A stretch of DNA of 64,000 nt. Origin: Lachnospiraceae bacterium. GTDB taxonomy: Bacteria > Bacillota > Clostridia > Lachnospirales > Lachnospiraceae. The notes beneath the pieces are model-generated. The model was not told the DNA's origin. It ran no database searches and was given only the letters and a program-made list of their open reading frames with translations. Shown one piece after another: positions 8,363 to 16,716 of the stretch. Numbering within the stretch: position 1 is the stretch's first letter; every line of letters begins with the position of its first letter. Position numbers and translations under genes: made by a program. The stretch lies in NCBI GenBank assembly GCA_017462755.1, contig JAFTQM010000092.1:1-64000 (forward strand), given 5' to 3'.

Positions 8363-8435
8363 AGCAGTGGTATCGGTTTGAACCAACTTGGGCAATTGGA
8401 GCCCTCTGTTCGTAAACCGCCTCTGCTTCTTTTTT
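8363..8435 (+). terminator. Structured terminator-like hairpin between MATE and azlC (possible attenuator)
   Basis: Nested pairings AGCAG/CTGCT, CGGTTTGAAC/GTTCgtAAACCG and GGGC/GCCC are followed directly by TCTTTTTT, giving a strong intrinsic terminator. It lies 67 bases after the MATE stop codon but also between a plausible promoter and azlC. An alternative inner pairing (CCAA/TTGG) competes with GGGC/GCCC. It may simply end the MATE transcript or may be a conditional leader terminator for azlCD. Confidence 0.65.
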
Positions 8436-8461
8436 CATCAAGATATAGGAGTACAACACTC

Positions 8462-9193
8462 ATGCAAACACAAGAAAACAAAAAATGGTTTTTGGCCGGA
8501 ATGCGACACGGCGTACCGATTGGATTAGGATATTTCGCCGTCGCTTTTACTCTTGGCATAACCGCTAAAAGCATCGGACTGACACCGCTTCAGGCAGCGC
8601 TCATGTCCTTTACCATGCACGCCTCCGCGGGCGAATTTGCTGCCATGACTGTCATTGCCGCAGGCTCCGGATATTTGGATATGGCGATTACACAGCTTGT
8701 TATCAATCTTCGATACCTGCTTATGTCCTGCGCACTGTCTCAAAAGGTATCCGAACGAGTTCGGTTTCCACACCGCTTTTTTATTTCGTACTTTATTACC
8801 GATGAAATATTCGGTATTTCCTCTACCGTACCGGGTGAATTAAATCCTTGGTACACCTATGGTGCCGCCTGTGTGGCATCTCCGGGCTGGGTGCTTGGCA
8901 CCTTCCTCGGCGCAGTGGTTGGCAATATTCTGCCTGCCAATGTGGCAAGTGCCATGAACGTGGCATTGTACGGCATGTTCCTTGCAATCATCATACCTCC
9001 GGCACGAAAGAACAAGGTCATTGCAGTCATTGTCCTTGTTTCCATGCTAGCAAGCAGCATATTTACTCTGCTTGCAGATATCATACCACTCTCCTCCGGT
9101 ATGCGAATTTTGGTTCTGACTGTAGTCATTGCCGGAATTGCCGCCTATGTGCATCCGGTGGAAGAAAAGGAGGCGAATGCAGATGAATCATAA
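8462..9193 (+). CDS. azlC: AzlC-family branched-chain amino acid exporter, large subunit
   Basis: A 243-residue membrane protein of the AzlC/YgaZ family, which with AzlD exports branched-chain amino acids or their analogues. The N-terminal GMRHGVPIGLGYFAVAFTLG and the following LTPLQAALMSFTMHASAGEF are characteristic of the family, with about five to seven membrane segments. I selected the ATG at 8462 because AGGAGT lies about ten bases upstream; an in-frame extension back to 8300 would run through the terminator hairpin and lacks family similarity. The gene overlaps azlD by 11 bases, indicating translational coupling. Confidence 0.9.
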   Translation: MQTQENKKWFLAGMRHGVPIGLGYFAVAFTLGITAKSIGLTPLQAALMSFTMHASAGEFAAMTVIAAGSGYLDMAITQLVINLRYLLMSCALSQKVSERVRFPHRFFISYFITDEIFGISSTVPGELNPWYTYGAACVASPGWVLGTFLGAVVGNILPANVASAMNVALYGMFLAIIIPPARKNKVIAVIVLVSMLASSIFTLLADIIPLSSGMRILVLTVVIAGIAAYVHPVEEKEANADES

Positions 9194-9488
9194 CTTATAT
9201 CTGTATCTGTTGGTAGCGGCAGGGGTAACCTATCTGATTCGTGCTCTGCCGATGACGCTGATACGAAAAAATATCAAAAATAAATTTATCCGTTCCTTTT
9301 TGTATTACGTGCCATACGTTACGCTTGCCGTTATGACTTTCCCTGCCATTCTGGATGCGACTACAAGCACCTGGTCTGCATTGACAGGCTTTGTGGCAGC
9401 AGTTCTGATTGCCTACTTTGACGGAAATCTATTCAAGGTAGCCATGGGTGGCTGTGCAGCCGTTTTTATTGTAGAGTTGTTTTTATAA
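9183..9488 (+). CDS. azlD: AzlD-family branched-chain amino acid exporter, small subunit
   Basis: A 101-residue protein with about three to four hydrophobic helices, matching the AzlD/YgaH family in size and in the conserved TYLIRALPMTLIRKNIKNKF segment. AzlD pairs with AzlC to form the exporter. The ATG at 9183 is preceded by AAGGAGG nine bases away, and the gene begins inside the last codons of azlC. An ATG six bases upstream is possible but would be very close to the ribosome binding site. The pair makes a two-gene operon. Confidence 0.9.
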   Translation: MNHNLYLYLLVAAGVTYLIRALPMTLIRKNIKNKFIRSFLYYVPYVTLAVMTFPAILDATTSTWSALTGFVAAVLIAYFDGNLFKVAMGGCAAVFIVELFL

Positions 9489-9595
9489 AATCCTTTGTTT
9501 TCCAAACCGGACAGAATTGTATATTGGGTATTTTCAATGTGCTACTAAGAATGATATAATGCTCTTATCAAAATTTTTCATGAAAGGAAAAATGC

Positions 9596-10126
9596 ATGAC
9601 TTCTAAGGCAAAATACAATTTTCACATCGGGCAGCGTAATATCAAGACTGCTCTTGCTGCCACCCTCTGTGCTTTACTATACTTTCCTTTGCACCGAAAT
9701 CCCACCTTTGCCTGCATTGGTGCAATTTTCGGTGTCGGAAATGATATGGACACTTCCAAATTGAGCGGCGGAAACCGCTTCTTTGGCACTGTCATCGGTG
9801 GTATGCTTGGTATGCTGCTTTTTCGCATCTATATTTTCTTTTATCCGGAGGGCGACATGCATCTGCTGATGTTACTGCTGCTCTTTGTCGGAGTCGTAAT
9901 GCTTATCGTTGTCAGCCAGATGTTTCACTGGGCAGGTGCCATTCAGCCCGGCGGTGTGATTTTGTGTATTATTCTATTCAATACTCCGGTAGATACCTAT
10001 ATCTCCTACTCCATCAACCGTATTGTAGATACCGGTATCGGTGTACTGATTGCACTGCTTATCAATCTATTATTGCCTAGAGAACGTTTGGAGAGATGGC
10101 TGAAAACGCTCCATTTGAAATCCTAA
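9596..10126 (+). CDS. Aromatic acid exporter-like (DUF939/FUSC-like) membrane protein
   Basis: A 176-residue protein with about five hydrophobic helices. It begins with a basic segment followed by IKTALAATLCALLYFPL and an FACIGAIFGVG stretch, features of the membrane half of the aromatic acid exporter family (ArAE_1/DUF939). The cytoplasmic C-terminal domain of longer members is absent; the protein stops after a short basic tail (PRERLERWLKTLHLKS), as many clostridial members do. The family is linked to export of aromatic carboxylic acids, but no substrate can be inferred here. AAAGGAAAA precedes the ATG. A TATAAT box lies 40 bases upstream with only a weak -35. Confidence 0.75.
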   Translation: MTSKAKYNFHIGQRNIKTALAATLCALLYFPLHRNPTFACIGAIFGVGNDMDTSKLSGGNRFFGTVIGGMLGMLLFRIYIFFYPEGDMHLLMLLLLFVGVVMLIVVSQMFHWAGAIQPGGVILCIILFNTPVDTYISYSINRIVDTGIGVLIALLINLLLPRERLERWLKTLHLKS

Positions 10127-10143
10127 CAGAACAATGTACTTAA

Positions 10144-10181
10144 AAAGCCTGCATCCGGGACAGTTCCCGAATACAGGCTTT
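10144..10181 (+). terminator. Bidirectional terminator between the exporter-like gene and the lyase gene
   Basis: AAAGCCTG...CAGGCTTT with an inner CCGGGA/TCCCG pairing forms a long stem, flanked by an A-run on one side and a T-rich tract on the other. It serves two converging genes. Confidence 0.8.
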
Positions 10182-10185
10182 CTTC

Positions 10186-11634
10186 TTACTGGTCTTCACC
10201 AAATTCTGCAATATATGCTTCGATTAATTTTTCCGGCCAATCGGATACCGGCTCCAGCTTTCCGGTAAAGAAACGCAGGGTCTTCGGCTCATGTACGAAG
10301 CGCAGACCGCCGATTAATTCTCTATGGTCATACAGCCATTTCACTCTATCAATGACATACTCCGTCTGCGACAGTGTAAATACACGACGCGGGAATGCCA
10401 GACGTACCATCTCTACGGATGCGATATGCTCGCTGCCGTCCGCATTACGCTCCTCGGAAAGAGTACCACGCTCCATACCGCGGATACCGCCGCAAAGATA
10501 CAATGCTGCTACCAAAGAGCCTGCCGGATACTGCTCTGCAGGAATATGCTTTACTACCTCTCTCGCATCAATGTGCGCACCCAGTCCGCCTCCCGGCGTA
10601 ACCATCGGAATACCTGCTGCATCCAGTTCATCCACACAATGCTTGATAAACTGAGGAGCCTGCGAAATCACATCAAAATCCATCGTTTCATCGAAGCCGA
10701 TAATCATTGCTTCCATTTCCTTTACCGACATACCGCCGTAGGTTAAGAAGCCCTCGAACATCGTGATATAATCTTCCATCTCATGGAATAATGCTTCATC
10801 ACGCACCAAAATTCCGCCGCCGCGACCAAAGCCAAACTTACGACCGGAGAAATAAATCATATCAAACAAATCCGCTACCATTCTGGTAATCTCACGGATG
10901 GACTTGTCCTTCATCGAATCCTCTCTGGTCTTAATGAAGTACAGATTGTCCTGCAATAAGGATGCATCCAATAATGTCATGATACCGTACTGCTTTGCTA
11001 ACTCGGTAGCCGCCTTCATGTTCTCATACGAAATCGGCTGTCCGCCAATCAGATTGGTGCCTGCCTCCAGACGCAGATAAGCAACATTTTCTGCACCTTC
11101 CTTTTCGATGCAGGCCTTAAGCTTATCCAAATCAATATTACCCTTAAACGGTAATGTACTCTTAGTTACCAGACCTTCATCCTTTACTAACTCCTCTACA
11201 TGACCGCCCAAACGGGTTACATGTGCCTTCGAGGTCGTAAAATGATAATTCATAATAACGCAGCTGCCCGGCTTTACAAAGTGCTGCGCAATAATATGCT
11301 CGCAGGCACGTCCCTGATGCGCCGGCAGTAAATGAGCAATACCGAAGATTTCCTCCAGCTTATCTCTCATACGATAGAAGGTTTCACTTCCTGCGTATGC
11401 ATCATCTGCGCGAAGCATTGCCGACTGCATGTTATCACTCATCGCGTTTACACCGGAATCGGTCAGCATATCCATAAAAATATCACCATTATGAAGCATA
11501 AAGGTATTAAAACCGGCCTCCTTCATTTTCTGAAGTCGTTCCTTTGCCGGTAACAAATTCAGCTTCTGCACGATTTTTACCTTGTGCATCTCCATTGGAA
11601 TCGTTTTTCCGCTATAAAACTTTATCTCTGGCAT
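10186..11634 (-). CDS. Tryptophanase/tyrosine phenol-lyase-family PLP enzyme, divergent active site
   Basis: A 482-residue fold-type I PLP enzyme of the beta-eliminating lyase family. Landmarks shared with tyrosine phenol-lyase and tryptophanase are LTDSGVNAMSDN, DAYAGSETFY, PAHQGRACEHI, LPFKGNIDLDKL and GTNLIGGQPIS. The Schiff-base lysine is Lys266 in YFSGRKFGFGRGGG and the pyridine-binding aspartate Asp223 in LLDASLLQDNLYFIK. In the reference enzymes the last segment reads DATRCVENAYFIK or DSARFAENAYFIK, so the conserved arginine is a leucine here, and the KKD after the lysine is replaced by KFG. It is therefore a lyase-family enzyme of unproven substrate. The ATG at 11634 follows GGGAGG. 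A LysR gene diverges from it. Confidence 0.8.
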   Translation of the reverse strand: MPEIKFYSGKTIPMEMHKVKIVQKLNLLPAKERLQKMKEAGFNTFMLHNGDIFMDMLTDSGVNAMSDNMQSAMLRADDAYAGSETFYRMRDKLEEIFGIAHLLPAHQGRACEHIIAQHFVKPGSCVIMNYHFTTSKAHVTRLGGHVEELVKDEGLVTKSTLPFKGNIDLDKLKACIEKEGAENVAYLRLEAGTNLIGGQPISYENMKAATELAKQYGIMTLLDASLLQDNLYFIKTREDSMKDKSIREITRMVADLFDMIYFSGRKFGFGRGGGILVRDEALFHEMEDYITMFEGFLTYGGMSVKEMEAMIIGFDETMDFDVISQAPQFIKHCVDELDAAGIPMVTPGGGLGAHIDAREVVKHIPAEQYPAGSLVAALYLCGGIRGMERGTLSEERNADGSEHIASVEMVRLAFPRRVFTLSQTEYVIDRVKWLYDHRELIGGLRFVHEPKTLRFFTGKLEPVSDWPEKLIEAYIAEFGEDQ

Positions 11635-11707
11635 GATAGTTCCTCCCAAAAAATCATTGTTGTTTTCCTCCATATAGTATATAATAACATTAACGATTCA
11701 TAAAGCA

Positions 11708-11729
11708 GATGATTTAGATATGGATTATC
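11708..11729. promoter_or_regulatory. Possible LysR-type operator in the divergent lyase/LysR intergenic region
   Basis: An imperfect 22-bp dyad with GATGAT and ATTATC ends lies between the two divergent starts, the usual place for LysR binding. Evidence is positional and by symmetry only. Confidence 0.35.
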
Positions 11730-11751
11730 GAAAAATTCGATGGAGGTTACT

Positions 11752-12642
11752 GTGGAAATACGAAATCTGATTACTTTTGTACATGTTGCCGAAATGAATA
11801 ATTTTACCAAAGCCGCAAAATATCTTGGATATTCCCAGTCTACGGTTTCCTTCCAGATTAAGCAGTTAGAGGCGGAGTTGGACTGCCTGCTCTTTGAGCG
11901 CATCAACCATACCATCCGCCTGACTGCCAAGGGACGTGAATTGTTAGCCTATGCACAGAAAATCAGCCATCTGACAGAGGAATTTAAGCAGGATTTTCAC
12001 AATTCCGAGGAGCTGCACGGACACATCCACATCGTAACACCGGATTCCATATGTGAGATGATGATGACACAGAACTACGCGGACTTTTATCAACACTACC
12101 CTCACATATTTTTAAAGTTTTCCACCGCTGACACGGACGATATGTTCCGAATCCTAGACCACAACGAAGCCGATATCATATTTACGCTGGACAGTCATGT
12201 CTACCATCGGGACTATGTTATCGCAAAGGAGGAGCAGATTAGCACGCATTTTGTTACCAGCGTACACTCTCCGTTTGCAAACCAAAAAAATCTTTCGGTT
12301 CGTGATATCATCGACTATCCGTTTATCCTTACCGAAAAAAAGCTGGGTTATCGAAAGGTATTTGACGAAGAGCTTGCAAAGCAATCCCTAGAAATCGAAC
12401 CGGTGTTGGAGATTGGCAGAACTGACTTGATTACTACCTCGCTTGAGCGCGGTGTCGGCATTTCCTTTCTTCCCGACTTTGTAACCCAAAAAAAAGTCGA
12501 AGAAGGAACCCTGGTTTATCTGGATATCGTCGATTTCAAAATCGATATTTGGAAACAGCTGATTTATCATCGCAGCAAATGGATTTCCAAGCCCTTTGAG
12601 GCTTTTATGAACTATGTTATGCAAATGGAATTTCAACATTAA
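11752..12642 (+). CDS. LysR-family transcriptional regulator
   Basis: A 296-residue LysR-type regulator. The N-terminal winged HTH is clear (LITFVHVAEMNNFTKAAKYL, then SQSTVSFQIKQLEAEL), followed by a periplasmic-binding-protein-like effector domain of about 200 residues (HGHIHIVTPDSICEM through FLPDFVTQKKVEEG). The GTG at 11752 is preferred because GGAGG lies five bases before it; an in-frame ATG four codons earlier overlaps that ribosome binding site. Divergent placement from the lyase gene suggests it regulates that enzyme in response to an amino acid or related ligand; this is inference from arrangement. Confidence 0.9.
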   Translation: MEIRNLITFVHVAEMNNFTKAAKYLGYSQSTVSFQIKQLEAELDCLLFERINHTIRLTAKGRELLAYAQKISHLTEEFKQDFHNSEELHGHIHIVTPDSICEMMMTQNYADFYQHYPHIFLKFSTADTDDMFRILDHNEADIIFTLDSHVYHRDYVIAKEEQISTHFVTSVHSPFANQKNLSVRDIIDYPFILTEKKLGYRKVFDEELAKQSLEIEPVLEIGRTDLITTSLERGVGISFLPDFVTQKKVEEGTLVYLDIVDFKIDIWKQLIYHRSKWISKPFEAFMNYVMQMEFQH

Positions 12643-12669
12643 ATCAAACAAAACATTGGAGGACTTATT

Positions 12670-13371
12670 ATGGCAGCCAGAATTTATTACGCAGGCGACT
12701 CCACCGTCGCTCAGAACAACATTTTTTCTTATCCGCAGACCGGTATCGGACAGACCCTGTCGCTCTATTTGAAGCAGGCTCACATCGTCCAAAATTACGC
12801 CATGAACGGCAGAAGCACCAAAAGCTTTATCGACGAAGCTCGTCTTGCTGCGATTGACAACGATATCAGAGAGGGCGATTTCCTGTTTATCCAATTCGGT
12901 CACAACGACGAAAAAATCGAAGACCCAAGCCGCTACTGCGCTCCATACGGCGATTACCAGACCAATCTGGAAACCTTTATCAACGTTGCCAGAGCACACA
13001 AGGCACATCCGGTACTGATTACCTCACTTTACCGCCGTCTGTTTGACGAAAACGGTACATTGATTGAAAATACGCACGGAGACTATCCGGAAGCCATGAA
13101 GCAGCTTGGCGCCAAATTAGATGTGCCTGTCATTGACTTATGTGAATTGAGCCGCAAACTGCTTATTGCCACCGGTGACGAAGCCAGCAAGAAATGGTTT
13201 ATGAATTTTTCCGCGGGACTTTATGAGAATTATCCGGAGGGCAAAACCGACAACACCCACCTTCGCTATGAGGGCGCGCTCAAATTCGCCGGCATGATTG
13301 CAGAGGAATTAAAAAAGCTCGGAGGTATTTACGCAGAACTAATTTTAGTCGAAGCACCGACAGATAATTAA
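12670..13371 (+). CDS. SGNH-family rhamnogalacturonan acetylesterase-like enzyme (CE12 type)
   Basis: A 233-residue cytosolic SGNH hydrolase with no signal peptide. Block I is AGDSTVAQN (Ser11 nucleophile), block II GRSTKSF, block III FGHNDEK, and the final DNTHLRYEG provides the catalytic Asp and His. This GDST/GHND/DxTHL pattern is that of CE12 rhamnogalacturonan acetylesterases, which deacetylate pectin fragments. Lack of a secretion signal implies action on imported oligosaccharides. The gene starts 28 bases after the LysR gene with a GGAGG ribosome binding site, so both could be cotranscribed, though a functional link to the lyase is not evident. Acetyl-xylan fragments are an alternative substrate. 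Confidence 0.82.
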   Translation: MAARIYYAGDSTVAQNNIFSYPQTGIGQTLSLYLKQAHIVQNYAMNGRSTKSFIDEARLAAIDNDIREGDFLFIQFGHNDEKIEDPSRYCAPYGDYQTNLETFINVARAHKAHPVLITSLYRRLFDENGTLIENTHGDYPEAMKQLGAKLDVPVIDLCELSRKLLIATGDEASKKWFMNFSAGLYENYPEGKTDNTHLRYEGALKFAGMIAEELKKLGGIYAELILVEAPTDN

Positions 13372-13486
13372 TCAGAAAAACATAAAATATTCACAAAATT
13401 TACGAAACAAGTCTTTTCTATTTTACAAAAAAGTAGTATAATAGACATCGGGGTTAAAAAACTTTCGAAAAAGGAGAAGAATTACT

Positions 13487-14734
13487 ATGAAAAATCTCAA
13501 GATGAATACAAAGTTGTATATCGGCTTCGCAATTCTCGGTTTTCAAACCGTTTTCCTATTGTATTCCGGTCACCGGATTGCATCTGCGATGATGAATGCC
13601 GAAAATCCGGAGCAAATGCTGCATGATTATGGTGTATTTTCATTATTTCTTTTCATTTTTGTAACCGTTGTCTTATGCAGTACCTCTCTTATGATAATCA
13701 AAACCATAAAAAGCAATCTCGCCGAACTAAAACGTGCCGCTGATGCTTTAGCTCTCGGAAAAGTGGATATCGTTTTGAACAAAAAAGCAGATGATGATTT
13801 TGGTGCAGTCATTGATGATTTCCAGAAGGTTTTTGCAAACATAAAGGAACAGGCAGAAATCGCGACAGAAGTAGCAGACGGAAATATGACTATCCGTATC
13901 ACCCCAAAATCCGAAGATGATATTATGGGTATCGCGCTCCAGCAGCTGGTAATGCGTAATCAACATTCCCTCAGCAACATCAGAGAAGCCGCTTATCAGG
14001 TTACTGCAAGCTCTGCTCAAGTAGCAAGTGCCAGTGAAGCCTTGGCTCAGGGCTCTACCGAACAGGCAAGCGCAATCGAAGAGATTACCGCCTCCATTGC
14101 GGATATTTCGGAAAAGACCAAGCAAAATGCAATCCAGGCAAATTCTGCCACCGAATTAATGGCAAAGGCAATGCAAAACGTAGAACTTGGTAATACCGAA
14201 ATGCAGGAAATGGTTATTGCTATGCAGGAAATCAACAAATCCTCCGAAAGCATTTCCAAGATTATCAAGGTTATTGATGACATTGCGTTCCAAACCAACA
14301 TCCTCGCTCTTAACGCCGCAGTCGAGGCCGCCAGAGCAGGTGATGCAGGAAAGGGCTTTGCCGTTGTAGCAGAGGAAGTACGAAATCTTGCAGCAAAGAG
14401 TGCGGATGCAGCAACCGAAACCGCAACCCTGATTGAGGATTCCATCAAAAAGGTCGAAAACGGCTCTAAACTCGCAAACGATACCGCTCAAGCTTTGGAA
14501 GAAATTACGGACGTAGTAAATCAGTCCCAAACCATGGTTGCAGATATTGCCCAAGCATCCAATTATCAGGCAACTGCAATTGCTCAGATTGACAAGGCTG
14601 TCGAGCAAGTATCACAGGTCGTTCAGACAAACTCCGCAACCAGTCAGGAATGTGCTGCTGCCAGCATGGAAATGTCCGAGCAGGCAGGCAGAGTCCGCGA
14701 GATGATTTCAACATATAATCTCGGCAATTATTAA
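13487..14734 (+). CDS. Methyl-accepting chemotaxis protein with minimal extracellular part
   Basis: A 415-residue chemoreceptor. Two hydrophobic helices (about residues 11-29 and 48-69) are separated by only about 20 residues outside the membrane, so there is no room for a classical ligand-binding domain. A HAMP linker (about 70-130) leads to a long coiled-coil signalling domain with the CheA/CheW-binding tip [20 protein letters not shown]. The receptor probably senses membrane state, a partner protein or an intracellular cue. AAAGGAGAAG precedes the ATG, and a TATAAT box lies about 45 bases upstream at 13437-13442 without a clear -35 element. It is monocistronic, closed by the terminator at 14758-14797. 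Confidence 0.9.
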   Translation: MKNLKMNTKLYIGFAILGFQTVFLLYSGHRIASAMMNAENPEQMLHDYGVFSLFLFIFVTVVLCSTSLMIIKTIKSNLAELKRAADALALGKVDIVLNKKADDDFGAVIDDFQKVFANIKEQAEIATEVADGNMTIRITPKSEDDIMGIALQQLVMRNQHSLSNIREAAYQVTASSAQVASASEALAQGSTEQASAIEEITASIADISEKTKQNAIQANSATELMAKAMQNVELGNTEMQEMVIAMQEINKSSESISKIIKVIDDIAFQTNILALNAAVEAARAGDAGKGFAVVAEEVRNLAAKSADAATETATLIEDSIKKVENGSKLANDTAQALEEITDVVNQSQTMVADIAQASNYQATAIAQIDKAVEQVSQVVQTNSATSQECAAASMEMSEQAGRVREMISTYNLGNY

Positions 14735-14757
14735 TCACAATCTATCATAACATAACA

Positions 14758-14797
14758 TGAGGCAGCTTCAAACGATTTCTCTTTCGAAGCTGCCTCA
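14758..14797 (+). terminator. Terminator after the chemoreceptor gene
   Basis: TGAGGCAGCTTC and GAAGCTGCCTCA form a perfect 12-bp stem with a 16-base loop, 24 bases past the stop codon. The following sequence is only moderately T-rich. It may serve both converging genes. Confidence 0.75.
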
Positions 14798-14848
14798 TTG
14801 TCATAACCATTTTATTTTCTATCTGTTTCTATCAAACGGAAACCTCCG

Positions 14849-15199
14849 CTACAGCAAATCCTTATACAGCACCAGCTCAATCTCATTTTCCATGCGCTTT
14901 AACTCATAGCGATCCACCATCATTCCGACCAAAAGCAGCTGACTGCTCTCTCCCGGGTCTCCCGAGCCTGCAAGCTCCCAGTAAATATCCTCAATGCCCT
15001 CGTTTTTCGGCTCGTTCAGGCATTTTTCCAAGGACTCTATCCCGTGCTCGCATTCCGAAAGATAATTGGACCGGAAGGTTATCTTCGCACCCCGATCCAC
15101 CCGCTCGATACCGGAACTCATTTTATCAGCACCCAGTGTAAAAAAGAACATTGTAAGTTCTTCCACTATCTTTGCAATTTTTTTCTCTCCATGAACCAT
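14849..15199 (-). CDS. Hypothetical protein (116 aa), partner of the DUF1576 protein
   Basis: A 116-residue soluble protein with no recognised domain. It is acidic and predicted alpha/beta, starting MVHGEKKIAKIVEELTMFFF and containing GSGDPGESSQLLLVGMMVDR, a Gly/Ser-rich loop followed by a hydrophobic helix. It begins nine bases after the DUF1576 gene stop, with GGAGAAAGTT as ribosome binding site, so the two genes form an operon. That conserved-looking pairing suggests an accessory cytosolic subunit or a regulator of the membrane protein, but no function is shown by the sequence. Confidence 0.7.
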   Translation of the reverse strand: MVHGEKKIAKIVEELTMFFFTLGADKMSSGIERVDRGAKITFRSNYLSECEHGIESLEKCLNEPKNEGIEDIYWELAGSGDPGESSQLLLVGMMVDRYELKRMENEIELVLYKDLL

Positions 15200-15208
15200 A
15201 ACTTTCTC

Positions 15209-16513
15209 CTACCCTTCGTTCTTTGTTTTTTTATTCCTTTGTTGCCTCTTCATTTCAAACTGTTTCATGAAGCTTTCAATAAACGGAACCAGTACAATCG
15301 CCACCCAGCCCGCACTGAAGCCATTATTATATAAATTCAGACCACCATAAAATTGTGAGGTACACATAACCACCGCCGCATGCAAAACTCCGGCTCCCAC
15401 ACCTGCAATAATACCAAACTGACCTGCAATCGGTACGATTGCTACAACAAACAACGCTGCCACCTGTAACGATGGTTCCGTCAGGGTATGCGTCGGGAAA
15501 AATGTAGCCAGCATCACTCCGGCCAGCACCGGCAGATAATTTCTCAAATGTGCGCCAAATGCAGATAAACCAAACAACGTCAGCATACTTCCGATGACCG
15601 GACCGGACAAATCTCCGCCAATCAGCAATATGTAAACCTCGGCTACCAACCCCATAATACCCATATTCATAAGCGTCGTGCCGGCACTGTCCATAATCAC
15701 AAAGTCTGCTACCGCTCGTCCCGGATGTCTCATAATCTTACGAACACCCTCTATTCTGCCCTTCTCTAACCACAAGCCGAACAGAATCGTTATTACAAAG
15801 TATCCCGCCAAGCCGATGGCAATGCCCGGATGCACGCCTTCCTTCCACAGAAACACTGCTTCACTCTCAATACCGGCAAGCTTTAATACAGAATACATCA
15901 CCGTAGCCAGCATTCCGCCTGCAAAGCCTACATTCGTCAGACAGTAACCCATATGCATGGAGGTCGTGTGCATGGACAATGGAGGCAAAATATATCCCAC
16001 AAACAAACCCAGCACAATCGCAAACACCAGATTCACAAAGCGCGGAAACGGCAAGTGATATACCATATCAGTGACAAACGGTGCCAGACAGGTCGCAAAC
16101 AAACCGGTGTAGGTATATCTCGCCAACGGCATTTTCTGCACCTTCGCATAAATCCACGTTCCCAAAATGCAAGGAATTACATTGACCGGATTTTTGCCCC
16201 ACAAGCCATAACCAACATTTATAAAAATTGCTACTAAAGTAAGACCGGTATACGGAATCTTCACTGCCTCAATAATCACGATTGCAATCAGCAACATACA
16301 GCCGGCATTAAAAAACGCTGCTCCGTATCCTGCCAGTTCAAAATAATCGGTAATCAATACATCTCTGGAGGTTACTATCGCTTTCATTCCCTCAAAGACT
16401 TCCCTCGGTGTTGCAAACAAAAATGCTGCCACAAAAAGCATCAGCATAGAAAAAACACAAAAACACCTTAGCTCGTTTCCTTTCACTTTCCGTACCATAT
16501 TCTCTCTTTGCAT
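15209..16513 (-). CDS. DUF1576-family polytopic membrane protein
   Basis: A 434-residue protein with about ten to twelve hydrophobic helices and short loops, consistent with the DUF1576 family of uncharacterised integral membrane proteins. Notable segments are a His/Met-rich patch (PPLSMHTTSMHMGYCLTNVG) and two glycine-rich runs near the C-terminus (GQFGIIAGVGAGVLHAAVV), followed by a basic tail that would be cytoplasmic. The topology resembles a transporter or channel, but no substrate is known. An alternative start six residues in (MVRKVKGNELR) is equally plausible; the first ATG is used. It is cotranscribed with the 116-aa gene downstream. Confidence 0.8.
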   Translation of the reverse strand: MQRENMVRKVKGNELRCFCVFSMLMLFVAAFLFATPREVFEGMKAIVTSRDVLITDYFELAGYGAAFFNAGCMLLIAIVIIEAVKIPYTGLTLVAIFINVGYGLWGKNPVNVIPCILGTWIYAKVQKMPLARYTYTGLFATCLAPFVTDMVYHLPFPRFVNLVFAIVLGLFVGYILPPLSMHTTSMHMGYCLTNVGFAGGMLATVMYSVLKLAGIESEAVFLWKEGVHPGIAIGLAGYFVITILFGLWLEKGRIEGVRKIMRHPGRAVADFVIMDSAGTTLMNMGIMGLVAEVYILLIGGDLSGPVIGSMLTLFGLSAFGAHLRNYLPVLAGVMLATFFPTHTLTEPSLQVAALFVVAIVPIAGQFGIIAGVGAGVLHAAVVMCTSQFYGGLNLYNNGFSAGWVAIVLVPFIESFMKQFEMKRQQRNKKTKNEG

Positions 16514-16716
16514 AAATCGCCTTTCTCTTTCATTTTCCTTAATAATATCTATATTTTACTGTATCCGCAAAGGTACGTCAAATACTACTTTTCTTTCTCA
16601 AAATGCAAATCCTGATTTCTATAAAAAAGTAATGCAAAATACGATGTTTCATGGTAAAATAAAAGCAATATACATAAGCTTAGTATTCACTAAAATACCA
16701 CCGAAAGGAGCATATT

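Noticed and set aside
8300..8461. 54-codon N-terminal extension of AzlC
   Set aside because: It runs through a strong terminator hairpin and lacks family similarity, while the ATG at 8462 has AGGAGT upstream.
8353..8461. T-box or other known riboswitch before azlC
   Set aside because: No T-box AGGGTGGNACCGCG-like segment or other class signature that I know could be found; only the terminator-like stem is supported.
12388..13008. Minus-strand 206-codon open frame
   Set aside because: Antisense shadow of the LysR and esterase genes, both of which have clear motifs.
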